Shown: positions 36,699 to 49,591, counted from the stretch's first letter. The stretch: 60,722 nt of DNA from Ettlia oleoabundans (GCA_019693395.1 JAAMXP010000504.1:1-60722), one strand, 5' to 3'. Notes: generated by a model not told the origin, from the sequence alone. Numbers and translations are program-made.

Positions 36699-39600
36699 TC
36701 ATGCCAGCCCCAGGGCTGTCAGCGCCGGCCGCGCAAAGTTGCGCACCAGCACTGCCAGCACGGCTGCTGCTGCGGCCGCCAGGGAAGCCTTGAACACCAG
36801 CATCTCCTGCTTGGTGCGCTTGAGAATGACGGAATACGGCATGCTGGTGGAGTTGAGCTGCACAAAAAAGATGGGAGGGGATAGTGTGAGACAGCACAAC
36901 ACAGCATGGCTCGGCTTATTGATCTGAGGCTGGGAACCGGAGACCAAGCAGCCTAGTTCAGGCAGCTGGCCAGCAACAAGCTCATGCGCTAATGCATTGG
37001 GCTTGTGATATGGATATAGGTCGGTCCCCTGCCTCTCAACGCACAACCCCGCTGCCCAGCTTGCCTGGAAGAAAGCAGGCTTGGGCACCAGGAACGGGAG
37101 CACCTTGTGCAAGAACATTTGGCAGATCAGCTGCAGGCCAGGCAGGCGCATATGGGTGACACAATGATGGCTGGCAACCTCCAGACGAAAAAGTCCAACA
37201 GCAGCCACCCTTCTCAAGCCGCAGAACACATCACAATATGGCAGCTGTCACAGCAAGCAGAGTATTGAACACATGTACTGCACCCAGTCGCGAGGTCCGT
37301 TTCCTGCAGGCCAGCTGCTTTTGTTCCAGCATGCGCGCGCATCAGGGCCCCATGGTCCCCTTCACCTGGCAGCAACCCCTCAACAGCCTGCGGCCGTGTC
37401 ACCTCCCTCTAACCCGCTTGCCCCGCACTGACCACATCTCCAGGGGTCTTGCCTGTGCCATTTTGAGGTTGGGAGCAAATGCCCGGGCGTTCTTTCCAAA
37501 GCCCTCCTCGGTGAGGTCAGCCACGGCCAGCGCATTGGGCAGCCAGCGGCGCGAGTATTCGGCGGCTGCAGCCTCCACATCCTGCGTGCCCATTTCTGAT
37601 GGCAGGCACAAGCCACTGGGCAATTAGGTAGATGGGCAAGCAGCAAGGCAGGCAGCAAAACCAGTGGGCGGGCACATGGCATGGACACATGCAGGCGATC
37701 ACGTAGGCACGGCGGCAGGCAAGCATGGGTAGCAAGGCTCGGGCATTTGGTGTGCCAAACAGACAGGTTCAGTGCGGGCCTTGATGGGGAGGGAGGCAGG
37801 TAAACAAATGTGGCTGATGGTGAGTAGGAGCACGCATTGATATCCTCCTGCACTACCCTCCGTTCCCTTGCCTTGAAGCACAGTTGCCAGCGTGGCCGCC
37901 CCCTCCAAGGCCGAGTTGGCACCTTGACCCAGAGAGGGATAGACGCTGTGCCCCGCATCTCCCACCAGCACCACCCCGCGGCTGCACATTCACAAAATGC
38001 AGGTATGACTCCTCAGGTTTGCATAGCACTGTAAAGAAGGCTGCCAAGACAACCTAGGGTTCACATGCACTGTAAACAAGGTTGCAAAGACAACCTTGGG
38101 TAAAGCTGGCACCAGCACCAGCACCACTATCACCACCAGCAACAGCAGAAGCCTAGCTACTGCGGGCCGTTCACAACTCGCGTCAAGCCACCCCATACCT
38201 GTTGAGCTTGGAGCAACGCACAATGACGCCGCCGTTAGAGATGGGTGCTTCCACTAGCTGCGGTGCTGCGCGCTGCATTACGGCACTCGAAACGCGGGCA
38301 TGGTTATAGCAGCTATGCGTACCACTCACACCCATTTCATCAGAAGTAGCATGGACGGCTGGCGCAGCTACAACACTGCAAGATGGCTTCTACTGACACG
38401 AGCCCACTGAACATCCGCACAGGAAGCAACCGTTAAGGCGGCTGGCAGACACCTTGATTGCAGCTTCAGGCAGGCTTGGTATAGCCTTTGCTAGATAGGC
38501 CTCGTAGTCCGCTGCAGTCTTGAGTGACGCATGCACCTGTGCCAGGAGCGGGAGCAGCAGCTACTCATTGCATCAACCGCAAGCAGCAAGCAGAGCCGGT
38601 GCCAGGGAATGCCTGGGTAAGCTCTCAAGTTCAATAGCCATCAAGCTAACCTGCGTAATGGATAGCCAGCAGGCACAGCCCAGAAGCAAGCCACCAAACA
38701 GCCCTACGCATGCATGGGTGCGAAAGTGGTGATGCGTGCTTACCCCTTCTGGCAGAATGAAGACGCAGCGCAGCACGCCGTCACCTGTTGATGACCCAAT
38801 TAACGTGGCTTGCAGCTGCACACAGCATGCGAGAGGCCCGTACACTTTGTATTGCGTAGCTGTACCTGGACTTGTACTGCGCGTGAAGTGTATACCACCT
38901 CGATGCCGCAGCAGTAAAGAAGTGCGCTCACTTCAACCGATTCGCCTGTCGTTTGTCGCCCGCCGCATGCACCTGACGCCTGAATTTACCACGGTAAGAC
39001 ATGCATCCAACAATGCTGCAGTCCACTATCAGTTGGTGATGATCCCCTTGAGCCCTCGTGTCACCTTGGGGTTGGTCCACGTCTGGAAGGTGCCCTCCCC
39101 TGGCGCCCCGTCTGGCAGGAACTCGGATGCCATGCCAAGCACGCATGTGCGGAACTCCATCACGTCTCGGGTCACGGAAACTTGAAGCTCCTTGTCGTGC
39201 CGCTCCAGCACCCGCCGCACCAGGCTGTTGGTCCCATCGGCGCCCACAAGCAGGTCACAAGTGCAGGACACAAGGGAGTCGGGTGACACAGGGGCCCGCT
39301 GCTGACTGAGCACCTGGGGGGGATCCAACACAGCTGGTGTGGCACCACTGGAAGAGCGTGCCGCGAAGCTGCCGCCCTCCGCCGTGCCCTCAGCGCTGCT
39401 GCCGGCACCACCACACCCAGTGCTGCTGGTGACGGCGGCAAGCTGTGCCGCCGATTCCACAGGCCTGAAGTAGGCTGCGCCGCTGACTGTGTCTATCATG
39501 TGCAGCTCCTGCTCGAAATGGAACTGCACGCTGTCAGCGTGCTGTGCCAGGCACTGCTGCACCAGAGCACCCGCCAGCGTCCCTCGATTCGCAAGCTTGA

Positions 39601-40649
39601 ACCGCCCCGGTAATCGTGTCATTGTTCCGCTGGCAGCTCCCCCCTTCAGTCTGCATGATTGCAAGTAGAACATGAGGTTTGGAGAAGACATTGAGGATCG
39701 AGTGATCGACAGTTAGCGGCAGGTTAGCTATGTAAAAAGCCAGTGTTCTATACTGTGCAAGGGGAACAGTTGTGAGACGCCTCCAGTCCTCCTTTGGCAC
39801 ACTACACGCATGGGCTGATCCTTGCGCACGGCTTGCACCCCGCAATCATGCACCAGCTTGCATACATACTTGTGGCGCATTGAGCATTGCAGGTCCGGTA
39901 TGTCGAAGCCGCTCAGATCCGCCCCAGCAGCCTCCACTGCCTCTATGGCCCGCTCGGTAAGCAGGATGTTGTACGATCGGGGACCAATGCTGGCCTGCAC
40001 CTTGCCCTCTGCATCCACCATGGGTGCCAGCTTTTCAAACACATCCACCTTCCAGCCTTGCTTGGCCAGGAACATGGCGGTAACAGCACCAGTAGGGCCT
40101 GCAACAGATGTGGGCGGGACAGGTGGTTGACTGGCGGTTGAGAGATGAGGACGGTGGCGGTGTACCGTAGGCAGCAAGCAGCAAGTGCTATGATCAAGTG
40201 CAATGCGCCCGCATTCTGTGGTGATATATAGAATCCGAACCCAGTGGATACCTGCTCCCACAACCACGGCCTTCTTGCCAGCAGCCTGAGTGCTGGCTGC
40301 ACTAGCGGCGCTGGCGGGCATCACCACTGAACGATTGCTGCTGCTGCGGCCCTGTGATGCGTTGATCGTCGCTGGGATGGTGGATACGGATGTGCTAAGG
40401 GTCTTCACAGAGGCGGCTCGGGTCCTGCTTGACAGAAACGCACGGCCCAAGGGACATTCTAGTAAATTTCTTGTCTCACAAGAACCCTGTACCTCCAATT
40501 CGCATGGTTCTATTGTACAGCACACCTTGGCGTGGCAAGCGACCGCGCTGGTGGGTGCAACAGGCCACACCGTTCACCAGCACCCCAGTGCAACGCCTGC
40601 ATGGTTGTTGCAACGCTAAAGAAGCAATCGTGGACGTGTAAACCGTCAT
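36699..40649 (-). CDS. Plastid-targeted FAD monooxygenase, kynurenine 3-monooxygenase-like fold
   Basis: Eleven exons on the minus strand (40649-40578, 40486-40252, 40098-39870, 39650-39065, 38815-38744, 38536-38453, 38272-38199, 37981-37872, 37595-37453, 37130-37065, 36857-36699) give 609 residues. A Ser/Thr/Arg-rich N-terminus of ~95 residues looks like a transit peptide; the 40649 start was chosen because its short exon splices in phase onto it, while the frame upstream of 40486 has no other ATG. FAD motif GAGPTG (101-106) spans an intron; LLVGADGTNSLVRR is the DG motif, and GDAGHSVYPSLGQG (458-471) is the second FAD motif. A hydrophobic helix near the C-terminus (ASLAAAAAAVLAVLV) may anchor it in a membrane. 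The substrate is unknown. Three of ten introns use GC donors (37871, 37452, 37064). Confidence 0.82.
38026..38101 (+). repeat. Imperfect 35-base direct repeat in a monooxygenase intron
   Basis: GCACTGTAAA(G/C)AAGG(C/T)TGC(C/A)AAGACAACCT repeats at 38026-38060 and 38067-38101 with six intervening bases. Both copies lie in the intron just before the GDAGH exon. Confidence 0.7.
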
Positions 40650-40767
40650 GACGCCTGCGGCTGCCGCCTGCTGAGGTGCCAGCTCAGCCGATGCATGGCC
40701 TGATGCCCGTCGGGATGAGGTCTAGTACCCTGTGGGCTTACGTACAACAAGTGACTAATCAACAGCA

Positions 40768-43076
40768 TCATTGCTCCAGGTCTGCATCCATCACGTCTGT
40801 GCCTGCAATAAACTGCCAGACTGAGTAGCCCCGTCTCTTTGCCTTCTTCCCGGGCGCCGTGCCGCTGCTTCCATTGCTGGCGCGGGGAGCGGAGGCATCA
40901 GCGGCCACGGGTCGCTGCTCTTGCTGCTGCTGCTGCTTTTTGATTTGCTCAGGCACGGTAACCAGTTGAGATTCCAACTGCACATTTCTCACGCGCTGGT
41001 TTTTCAACTCTTGGTGCAACTTTTCCACCTGCAGCAGATGCAGCAGGTTGTGCCAGAAGCAAGGTGAGGCACGGACCAGAAGCAGGACAACAGCGGGCGA
41101 GGCGGTTGAGAAGACCAGATTTGAACTGGCTGTTAAATGCGTCGCCAGCACCACTGTTGCAGTGTCTCCCTCACCTCTTCTGCCAGGGCGAGCAGCTGCA
41201 GCTGGTGTTCTGACAGCATTACGCCGCCAGGCAGCTCCCAAGCTGCGCCGCCACCACCGCCCAATCCGCCCCCAGCGCTGCCCGGCGTCTGCTGCGGTGG
41301 CGAGGTCGGAGTAGCTGCTCCCGCCGCCACCAGGTCTGCTGCACGCACTGATCCTGCTGAGCCAGGGCGGGGTGATAGCGCTGAGGCGGGGCGTGAGGGC
41401 GAGGAAAGTGCCGCTGCCGCCACCGCAGCCGATGCATCCGATACCTGCCTATGCAGGCCGCCCAGCCCTCCTGACAACTGGCGCATGGGGGAGGCGGGGG
41501 GCAGGTATCCCACTGTCGCCGCTGCATAAGCCTCTGCTGCAGCAGCGTCGGCATCAGCAGCCTGCGCAAACTGAGCAGCGGTGGCCATGGCTGACCTCAG
41601 GCCACTGAGCTCCAATGCCTGTCGGTTGAGGTGGTCGGTGAGGGCGTCGTTCTCAATCACCAACTTTTCCATCATCTTCTGGCAGGCCTATCGTGGAAAG
41701 GAAGCAACACGGTAAAAATCGTGAGGAGGGACAAGGGGTCGACGCAGCATGGAAAGAAAGAGGTATGTTTGTACTTTTCCCCACAGGCATGATGAGGGAT
41801 TGGTTGATACCACAGCAGGGTGTAACACTCCAAACGGCAGGAAACCGGAAAGGGGAGGCCTTTGGGGGTTTGTCAACATTGGCCCATGCACCTCACACGC
41901 CGCCGTACACCCATGACACACGGGCAGCGTACCTCTGCATGCGCCTGTGCATCCAGAGCTACTGCGTCCGCCGTTGCTGCCCGCTCCTCTGCTGCCCGCA
42001 CCGCCAGCACCAACTGCTGATGCTCCGCCTGCTGCCGCGGAGACATGGCGGCTGCCGCTGCAGCTGCAGCATCCGCTGCTGCGCGGCCTTGGGCTGCCTC
42101 CTGCTGTGCCTTGGCCAGCTGGCGCTCCAAATCCTCACACCTGCACATTACAACGCAGCAAGAACGGCCCAGAGCTGCATACAATGAGTTGCCACATGGC
42201 ATGGGTGTTGAGCATTGAGACACCCGAACCTGGCCAACCTGCCACCCCCAAGGCTGGGAAAAACAAGGGCATCAACACACAGCCCGATTTGAAATCAACA
42301 ACTAATGCAGCAACAGAAGCTGAAAGTAGCGGTGCCGCATTCAACATAATCAAGCAGCAGCAGAAGGCCCCTGCCTGTGCCGGAGCTCAAGCGCCGCCTG
42401 CTGCGCCTGCCGACCCTCTGCGCCCGCCTGTGCGTTATCCCGCAGCTGACGCTCCAACGCCTGCCGCACAACCGGCAAGACCGTTCGGGATTACGATAGT
42501 AAGTTTGCATCACGGTACATGTGCATATGATGAAGGCAAACCAAAAAGCAAGGCAAGTGGTTGCACATGCGGCACATACCCAAACTGCATGCCACTGCTG
42601 CAGCAACAACAGCAAGAAGTTGTACCAGCCGTGCAGTGCATGTCAGCCCACAGGGAGGAAAGGCCTGGTGGTACAACAGGCAGCCCGCAGTCACCTCATC
42701 CACGAGCAGTCCCACCTGCACTGCCCGCCGCTCCATCTCCACCGCGCGCTCAGCCTTGTCCAGGCGGTGGCGCAGCAGGGCAGCGTCCTCACCCCGACCC
42801 CCTGCAGACGGCCTGGGCAAGCACAAACAAGGAATGCAGGTTGCTACGACAAACCATTGTTTTCTGCTTGCGCCCCGCGTTAGGGCAGTTGCCCACCAGG
42901 AAGCGTGGCCTTCCACCGAGCACTGCATCCACAGGTGGTGCACATGTTGTGCGCTGCCAGCCTTACCTCGTGGCGGCTGCTGCCGCTGCTGCCGGGTTGG
43001 CCAGCAGGTGCTCCAACTCAACCTCCAGCCGCCGCACCTCGGCCTGGGCAATGGCGGCATCATGCATGGCTGCAAC

Positions 43077-43117
<41 letters not shown>

Positions 43118-46100
43118 CTGCACATAAGGCTGAGCAGAGATTGTGTGGAGCTGGGATGGCAGGAGTGCAATGCGGGCGCAAGGGGCAGCCAGGGAGCCAA
43201 CCCTGCCTTGCATTCAGCAGCAGGTTGAGGGCTCAGCAAATACTGATTGTGTCGACTGCAAGATGCACGGCACTGCGAGCTGGGAGCTTGCCTGAGGCCA
43301 GCTCGTTCTTGGCGCCTGACACCTCAGCCTCCAGCTGGTGCCGCTCGTCAGCAAACCGCTGCTCTGCCGCCGCGGCAGCCTCCCTCAGATCTTCTGCCTC
43401 CTGCTGCGCCGCTGCCAATGCTGCAGCAGCCGCAGCACCTGCGCCCTCCTGCTGCTCTGCCGCGGTGGCTGCCTGAGCCTGTGCAGAGGATGCGTCGGCG
43501 GCCGCCTGCTGCGCAGCCTCCAGCTGCTGCTGCAACCCACGGATCTCTGCCGCCTGTAGCTGCGCCTGAGACTCCATGGCTTGCAATGCAGCCAGCTGGG
43601 ATTGCAGCTGGGCAACTGCTGCCTCAGCTTCTGCGGCCCGCTGCTCCGCTGCCTTGGCTGCTGCATCTGCCTGCTGCCGCTCCAGGGCCATCTCGGAGAG
43701 GCTCTCCCGCATGCTTTCTAAATCATCTGCAGCATTTCTTGAGGCCTCTTGAGCCGCTGCAACCTCTTCCTGTGCAAATTGCAGCTGCTGCCGCAGCCGA
43801 GGAAACTCAGCTGCCACCACTCCTTGCTCCTGAACTACGGCTGACCGCTGGGCCTCCTCAAGGCGCCGCCTCAAAGCCGCAACCTCATCCTGCTGCACTG
43901 CCGCCGCCTGATGCGCCTCTGCCAGCTGCTGCTGCAACTTGGCCACTTGAGCTTGCAAAGAATCAATCTGCTGCTGAGCTGCCAAGGCCTGCTCCTGTGC
44001 TACCTGGTGTTGTCCATCCCTGCCAGCAGTAGCTGCTGCCGCATTGGCCGCTGCCACCGCAGCAGTAACTTCCTCCCTTGCTGCCTCTAACTGTGCCTCC
44101 AGCTGCCGGCGTTGCTCAGCATGCTTGGCATCAGCGGCAGCTGCAGCCTCTCGAGCATCAGCAGCCTCCGTTTGCGCCTCCGCCACTTTACGCTGCAACT
44201 CGCTGCTTGCCCCCTGCTGGTGCTGCTGCTGAGAGGCGGCTGCCAGCTGCATGCCCAGCTGCGCTACCGCCGCACGAAGCCCTTCAGCCTCGTTTTGCGC
44301 AGCAGTAAGCGCATCTTCTGTGCGTGAAGCAGAAGAAGGGCTGATGCCGCCACCGGCTGCGCACGCTGCTTCTGCCTCTGCCAGTTGCTGCTGCAACAAG
44401 GAAACCTCCTCGGCATGCGCAGCTGCCTGCTCCTGCAGCTGTCGCCGCAGCTCAGCAAGCTGCTCCTGCAGGCCAGCCGATTCCTGCTGCAGCCACTGCT
44501 GCCGAGTGGCTGCAGTGCCCTGCTGCTTCTCCAGCTCTCGTGCCCGCTCAGTGGCAGCAGCCGCCTCCTGCTGGGCCTCCACAAGCTGCTGCTGCAGCGA
44601 GTGCACCTCTGCTGCGGAATCCGCGGCAGCAGAAGCGGCAGCCTCATCCTGCTGTTCTGCCTGCTGCCGAAGGGCTGCCAGCTCAGCCTGCGATGCCTCC
44701 AACTGCTGCTGCAAGACCTGCTGCTGCTGCCGCTGTTGCGCAGCAGCCACATCCTGATGTGCCGCATGCTGCTGCACCTGCTGCTGCAGGGCTGCAATCT
44801 CGAGCCGAGCTGACTCCAATGCCTGCTCCACCTCGGCTGCAAACGCATCCCTCTGCTGCAGCAGCCCCCGCAGCTCGCCCACCTCCTGCTGGGCTCCTGC
44901 CAGTTGCTGGCTAAGCTGTGCGGCATGTTCCCTTGTGCTAGCGACAGCAGCAGATTGCTGGGGCTGCTCCTCAAGCTGCTGTCGCAAGGCGATTGCCTCC
45001 TCTTTAGCTGCCGCCAGCTGCTGCTGCACCTGCTCTTGGGTGGCAGCTGCCATGCGCAGTGCCAGAGCTTCACCTAAAAGCTCTGCAAACAAGCAAGTAG
45101 GCAGGCGAAATCTGAATGTTTGATGGCCTGAGGGTGGATGAAGTGCTGGCCAGCCGTGCTGACAGCGCCTGGCACCTGCATGGGTCTGGCACTACTTGCA
45201 GGCGCCCATTGCCCGCCCACCTTACCGCTGCCAGCACCTCTTGCTCATAGCAGCCATGGCCTGCCCAACTTGCTTGGCCAGCAAATTGTATGCTTGCCTG
45301 CCTTCTCCCGGTTCAGGGCCTGCCGCTCGGCATCCAGCGCCTCCAGCCCCTCCTGCAGTCGCCGCCTCTCAGTCTGCCCCAGTTCCACCGCCGTCGTAAG
45401 CTGTGCCTCTCGCTGCTGCAGTGATTCCAGCTGCTCTTGCAGGGGAGCGATGGCAGCTGCAACAGCTGCAGCAAGGTCCTGCGAAGATGGTACTTCCGGC
45501 TGGGGTGCGGCTGGGGGGCTGTCTGCTGCCAGGTTGAGGGATGCCGGGGATGCTGCTCGTGCGTTGCTGGGACTTGCGACAGCAGCTGTTACTGCTGGAC
45601 GGGAAGGGTGTGACAAAGCTGCTCCAGAGCCAAATGGCAACATAGGAGTATGTGCTGCTGTAGCCTGACCATGGCGCTCATGCTGCTGTGCTGCATGCTG
45701 TTGCTGCACAGCTGGCGGCTGCGGCTGCTGCAACATAGGCTGGGATGGGGCAGCTGCTTTCTTGCTGGCCAGTGCTGCCTGCTTCTTCTTTTTGAATTCC
45801 TCCAGCTGCATGCAGTAGCGATCCACAGAAAGACAAAGATACTAAGGCGGTTGAGCCATGGGCGCCGCTAATGCAGGGGGTGCAATGGCATGGCATGACA
45901 CTGCACGGAGTCATGCTGCAAGTATCGTAAACTTTGACGAGGAGTGCCGGTCTAAAACATCACGTTTGCAACGATGTAAATCAGAACAAACATTCTTTGG
46001 TTTATTGGCCCACCTTCCGACGCCCAGCTTCCAAACTGCTGCTGCCACCGCCGGCACTGCTGCCAGCCGTACCTGCGGTGTTTCCACAACGCAAGGTTTC

Positions 46101-46390
46101 AGGAGAGGCTGTGGCTGATGTAGGGGAGCCATTTGCGGCCGGTGCTGCAGAGCAACCGCACACCAGGTGCAACGGTCGGTGAAGCACAGGCAGGGCAGTG
46201 AGGCAACCGCCACGCAGTGACAGCGCCCCCTGCCACCAACAGCAGCAACGCACAGACACGCAGTTAAACTTCCGAATAGAGATATACCTACTGCGCTACT
46301 GCCGTCTCTTCCGAACCCCTGCCTCGCTGCTGCCTCTTTTAAGGCAAACTTTGGGGGCGAGCTGGCGACGGTATAGCCACTCATCGTCAT
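40768..46390 (-). CDS. Long Gln/Ala/Glu-rich coiled-coil protein, weakly BLISTER-like at the N-terminus
   Basis: Ten exons (46390-46288, 46144-46014, 45805-45298, 45082-43292, 43069-42967, 42812-42695, 42460-42375, 42140-41933, 41678-41175, 41028-40768) give 1270 residues. The motif EAGRRKLEEFKKKKQAA, made across the second junction, resembles the start of plant BLISTER and similar coiled-coil proteins; that link is weak. Most of the rest (about residues 215-1010) is a near-continuous coiled coil built of QQ, EA and LR heptads, with one 597-codon exon. A Ser/Pro/Gly linker (~1060-1160) is followed by a last coiled coil, a basic patch (KKAKRR) and a terminal SVWQFIAGTDVMDADLEQ, a possible docking tail. 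Likely a tether or scaffold. Three introns use GC donors (45297, 43291, 42374). Confidence 0.75.
43078..43118 (+). repeat. (CAGG)10 microsatellite beside a splice acceptor
   Basis: About ten tandem CAGG units. On the minus strand this is (CCTG)n ending nine bases before the exon that starts at 43069, so it forms the pyrimidine tract of that intron. Confidence 0.9.
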
Positions 46391-46768
46391 TCGCAGCGCT
46401 GCCTGACAGCGCTGCAGGAGCTGCAGCGGCTACGAACAACGGTCTCGGCCGTTCCCACCGTTGCCGCTCTGTCCAAAATGCAGACGACTGCACACTCTGG
46501 CAGTGTCTGGCGATGTACACGGCCATGGAGTGCCCAAGAGGGCCCTTCCATTTATCCATCGTGCTTTGTACAATGTACTGCGACAGCAGCAGTACACCAT
46601 AAGTATTCTGGCACGCACTGCCGGATTAGACGTCTCAAAATAACGATACCACATGCAAATGATAGAGAAGATGTTCATCTCAGCCTGCCGTTGTTGACTG
46701 CAATCTCGCCACCACTCACGCTGGAAGCGGAACGCGTTCCTACAGCGTGTTGCGAGAACTCACTGCAA
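46391..46768. promoter_or_regulatory. Divergent promoter region of coiled-coil and aminotransferase genes
   Basis: 378 bases between start codons. An upstream in-frame ATG at 46478 would extend the aminotransferase by 97 residues but would leave only 87 bases for two promoters, so it was not used. Confidence 0.4.
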
Positions 46769-49542
46769 ATGGACGGTATATCGAGCAATGAGCCGATTGA
46801 AGAAGGCCAAGTATTTATGGTGGATGCAGCAGCAGTGATGGCAGGCGCCTTGCCGGCTACCGCTCAAAATTTGCCCCACACTGGCTACCAAGGATTTGGC
46901 TCATTCCACAGGTGATGGCATGCATTTTATAATTGTACCAGCAGGTGCTCCGCAGCAAGCCGACTGCAACTTTAGAGTTGACCTTTTGTCCTGCAGTGAC
47001 AACGTGGAGGAGATGGCACGCGACCTAGACTGGCAACCGCCTCCCAATCCCTGCCAGCAGGACTGCTCTGATTTGGCGGGCACGCCTTTTGGTTCATCTT
47101 TTCGGCAGCACTTCCTCATCGACTTTGACAGGTGCTTCTGATTTCTATGTGGTATTGCTTTGTGGACTGGCGAGCTCCTCTCATTGAAAATCCCTGGTGC
47201 ATGTAATTTGAAGGCAAGGGCATGTAAGGGCAAAATAGCTATGACCCCATTGTCCAATGCAGCTGGACCTTCATCAACCATGGAGCCTTTGGCGCAGCAC
47301 TACGTGTTGCGCAGCGGGACGCGGAAGCATGGCGGCGGCGGTGCGAGAGCCAGCCTCTTCTATTTTTAGACAGAGAGCTGTTTAGCCAGCTCGTGCGTGT
47401 GATGCGAGAGTTGGCGGCCTTTGTCGGCTGCCAGCCTCAAGACGTGGTGCTGCTGCCTAACGCAACCACAGGTGCGGCATTTGCTGCCAGTCGCTCTTTC
47501 TACAAATTTCGGACAACCCATGTACTGGTCATTGTACTGCAGCTTGTGCTGAAAGCCCTGTTTGCAATCTGCTTTGATGATACCTGCCAACGTAGCAAGT
47601 ACAGCACACAACTGCTGCAGGCCTGAACACGGTGATTCAGAGCATGCGGGGCCGCCTGGGTCCTGAAGACGTGCTGTTCTCACTGGATATCTGTTATGGC
47701 AGCGTGAAGAAGATGCTGCAGGTGGTGGCGCAGCAGACAGGAGCCCAGCATGTGCAGCACGAGGTGCAGCTGCCGCTGAGGTGGGCGGATGCAGGGGTGG
47801 GTTGGGGGGTGTGGAGGGTGCGATGCATGTGCTCAGCCCTGGACCAGTTTGATTAGATGAGGTATGTGGCTTGCTGTGCTGGCATGATGCTGTTCCTGCC
47901 TGCCCACGGCAAGGTGGCCAGCATCTTGCAAGGCACCCAGCAGTCAGCCTTTCAACCAGTTCTTGGAGTGCAATCAGAGCTAAGGTTGCAATCTGCCACC
48001 CTGCTGCAGGTCAGCTGATGACCTGTTGGCGCAGGTGGCTTCCGCGATGCCCACCGGCACCAAGCTGGCAGTCTTTGATGCAATCACCAGCAACACAGCA
48101 ATCTCGCTGCCCATCCAGCAGCTGGTGCAGCTATGCCACAGCAGGTGGGCTGGGCTGCCGTAGCAAACAGTGAACTGGGCGTATGGGAAGTGATGTGTCA
48201 ACAGGTGCTGACAGCTTTCCGCTGGGTCCGCTGGTCAGCAAGCAACACTTTCAGCCTGTCCCTTACCTCACATCTTTTGGCGCTACCTGTGTGTCTGTGC
48301 TTGCCAGTTGATCCCTGCTGCCTGTCATCCGCGCCTATCGGCCTGGTGCAGGGGCGTAGAGGTCTTGATTGATGGGGCGCATGCGCTGGGCATGCTGCCT
48401 CTGGACCTTCAGTCGCTGGGGGCCGATTACTTTGTCGCAAACTGCCACAAGTGGCTCTGTGCCCCCAGAGGGTCGGCCTTCCTGCACGTCCAACCGCGGC
48501 ACCAGGCACACGTGCGCCCACTTATCATCTCGCACGGCAAGTCGGAATGGCTCTGCTGCCATTGGAGCGCTGTGATTCCCCCATGCCTGCCTCTTGACCC
48601 TGGCAAAGATCAAGTGCAAGCATCGTGCAGTACCAGCTTCCAGCCTGACACGCATGCTGCGAGTTCACAAGGCAATCAGCTTCCCCTGCTTGCTGCTCCA
48701 GTAATCTGTCGTAGCCTGTACCCCTCAAGGCTGCATCTGCTGCTTGGCTGGTCCATTCCGCTGCAGGGTATGGCAGCGGCTTTGTTTCTGAGTTCATCTG
48801 GGACGGCTGCCGCGATTATGCCCCTCTGCTGGCTGTGTCGGCAGCACTGCGTGCATGGCGACAGCTGGGCCCACAGTCGGTGCGAGCATACCAACAACAA
48901 CTGCTTCACCAAGCAGTAAGATTGCTGGCCGGAGCCTGGGGCACAGGTGGGGTCAGGAATGGGCAAAGCAGAGTGCTCACGCCATACCAATGACGTGCAA
49001 CAGGCAAGCAAACAACCTTCACGTTCAAACGTCAACGCTGCGATTGCAGGCACACTGGTCCCCCTTGATTTGTGCGGCTCAATGGCACTGGTGCAACTGC
49101 CAGAAGGCTGCCAGGCGGCGGCACAGGCTGCAGCCGTGCAAAGGGGCACTGCTGTCAGGCCGGCTGGCGCTACGTCAGCCAATGCCAAGTGGGTGCAGGA
49201 TACGCTGCACTACCAGCACCACATAGAGTGCCCCGTGAAGTGCATACAAGACAGCCTTTACGTCCGTGTCTCAGGTGGGCAGCTTCCTGCATTGCGCTGG
49301 TGTCACACAATGCTGCCATCGTTTGCAACCGCAATTGTATAGATGCTCATCAGGGCCATTGCAAGAGTTGGACAACCTCAAGATACCTTGTTGTGCCACC
49401 TCAATGATTCCACCTCTATGCAGTTCACGTATACAATGAGCTGGCGGACTACGAGCGATTGGCCGCTGCAGTGTCCAGCGTGGCAACAAGGGACCTGGGT
49501 ACTGGAGCAGCTTCCCAAGGGCTTGCTTGTGGACAGAAGTAA
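46769..49542 (+). CDS. Class V aminotransferase, isopenicillin-N-epimerase-like PLP enzyme
   Basis: Nine exons (46769-46911, 46997-47131, 47263-47471, 47621-47780, 48010-48144, 48352-48536, 48767-48946, 49050-49274, 49424-49542) give 496 residues. [10 protein letters not shown] and FINHGAFG near the start, [14 protein letters not shown], and [20 protein letters not shown] (Asp268 would bind the PLP ring nitrogen) are the fold-type I class V pattern. NCHKWLCAP carries Lys294, the expected Schiff-base lysine. The group includes isopenicillin N epimerase-like and cysteine-desulfurase-related proteins; eukaryotic relatives are often annotated hercynylcysteine sulfoxide lyase or epimerase, and the substrate cannot be told here. 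The intron after 48536 starts GCAAGT (GC donor), supported by the frame and by SHGYGSG being continuous. No organelle presequence is obvious. Confidence 0.85.
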
Positions 49543-49586
49543 GTGATGCATGTGCTCGCTGCCACTTTGCTGTTGCGCCTGATACA

Positions 49587-49591
49587 TGTAA
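49587..49591 (+). terminator. TGTAA polyadenylation motif of the aminotransferase gene
   Basis: TGTAA lies 45 bases after the stop codon, only 16 bases from the opposing gene's own signal. Confidence 0.5.

Noticed and set aside
40487..40570. Starting the second FAD monooxygenase at the GTG at 40570
   Set aside because: No ATG there; the ATG at 40649 splices in phase and gives a sensible transit peptide.
43078..43118. CRISPR-like or telomere-like repeat
   Set aside because: It is a simple tetranucleotide microsatellite without spacers, in a eukaryotic intron.
41947..43476. A 509-codon plus-strand open frame opposite the coiled-coil gene
   Set aside because: It is the antisense shadow of CAG/CTG-rich coiled-coil exons; it crosses their introns and has low-complexity Pro/Ala sequence with no domain.
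43247..44757. Long plus-strand frames (261 and 168 codons) rich in Pro/Ala and Cys/Ser
   Set aside because: Complement of the 597-codon coiled-coil exon, whose heptad pattern on the minus strand is clear.
46478..46768. A 97-residue N-terminal extension of the aminotransferase
   Set aside because: The extension has no presequence character and would leave only 87 bases for two divergent promoters.
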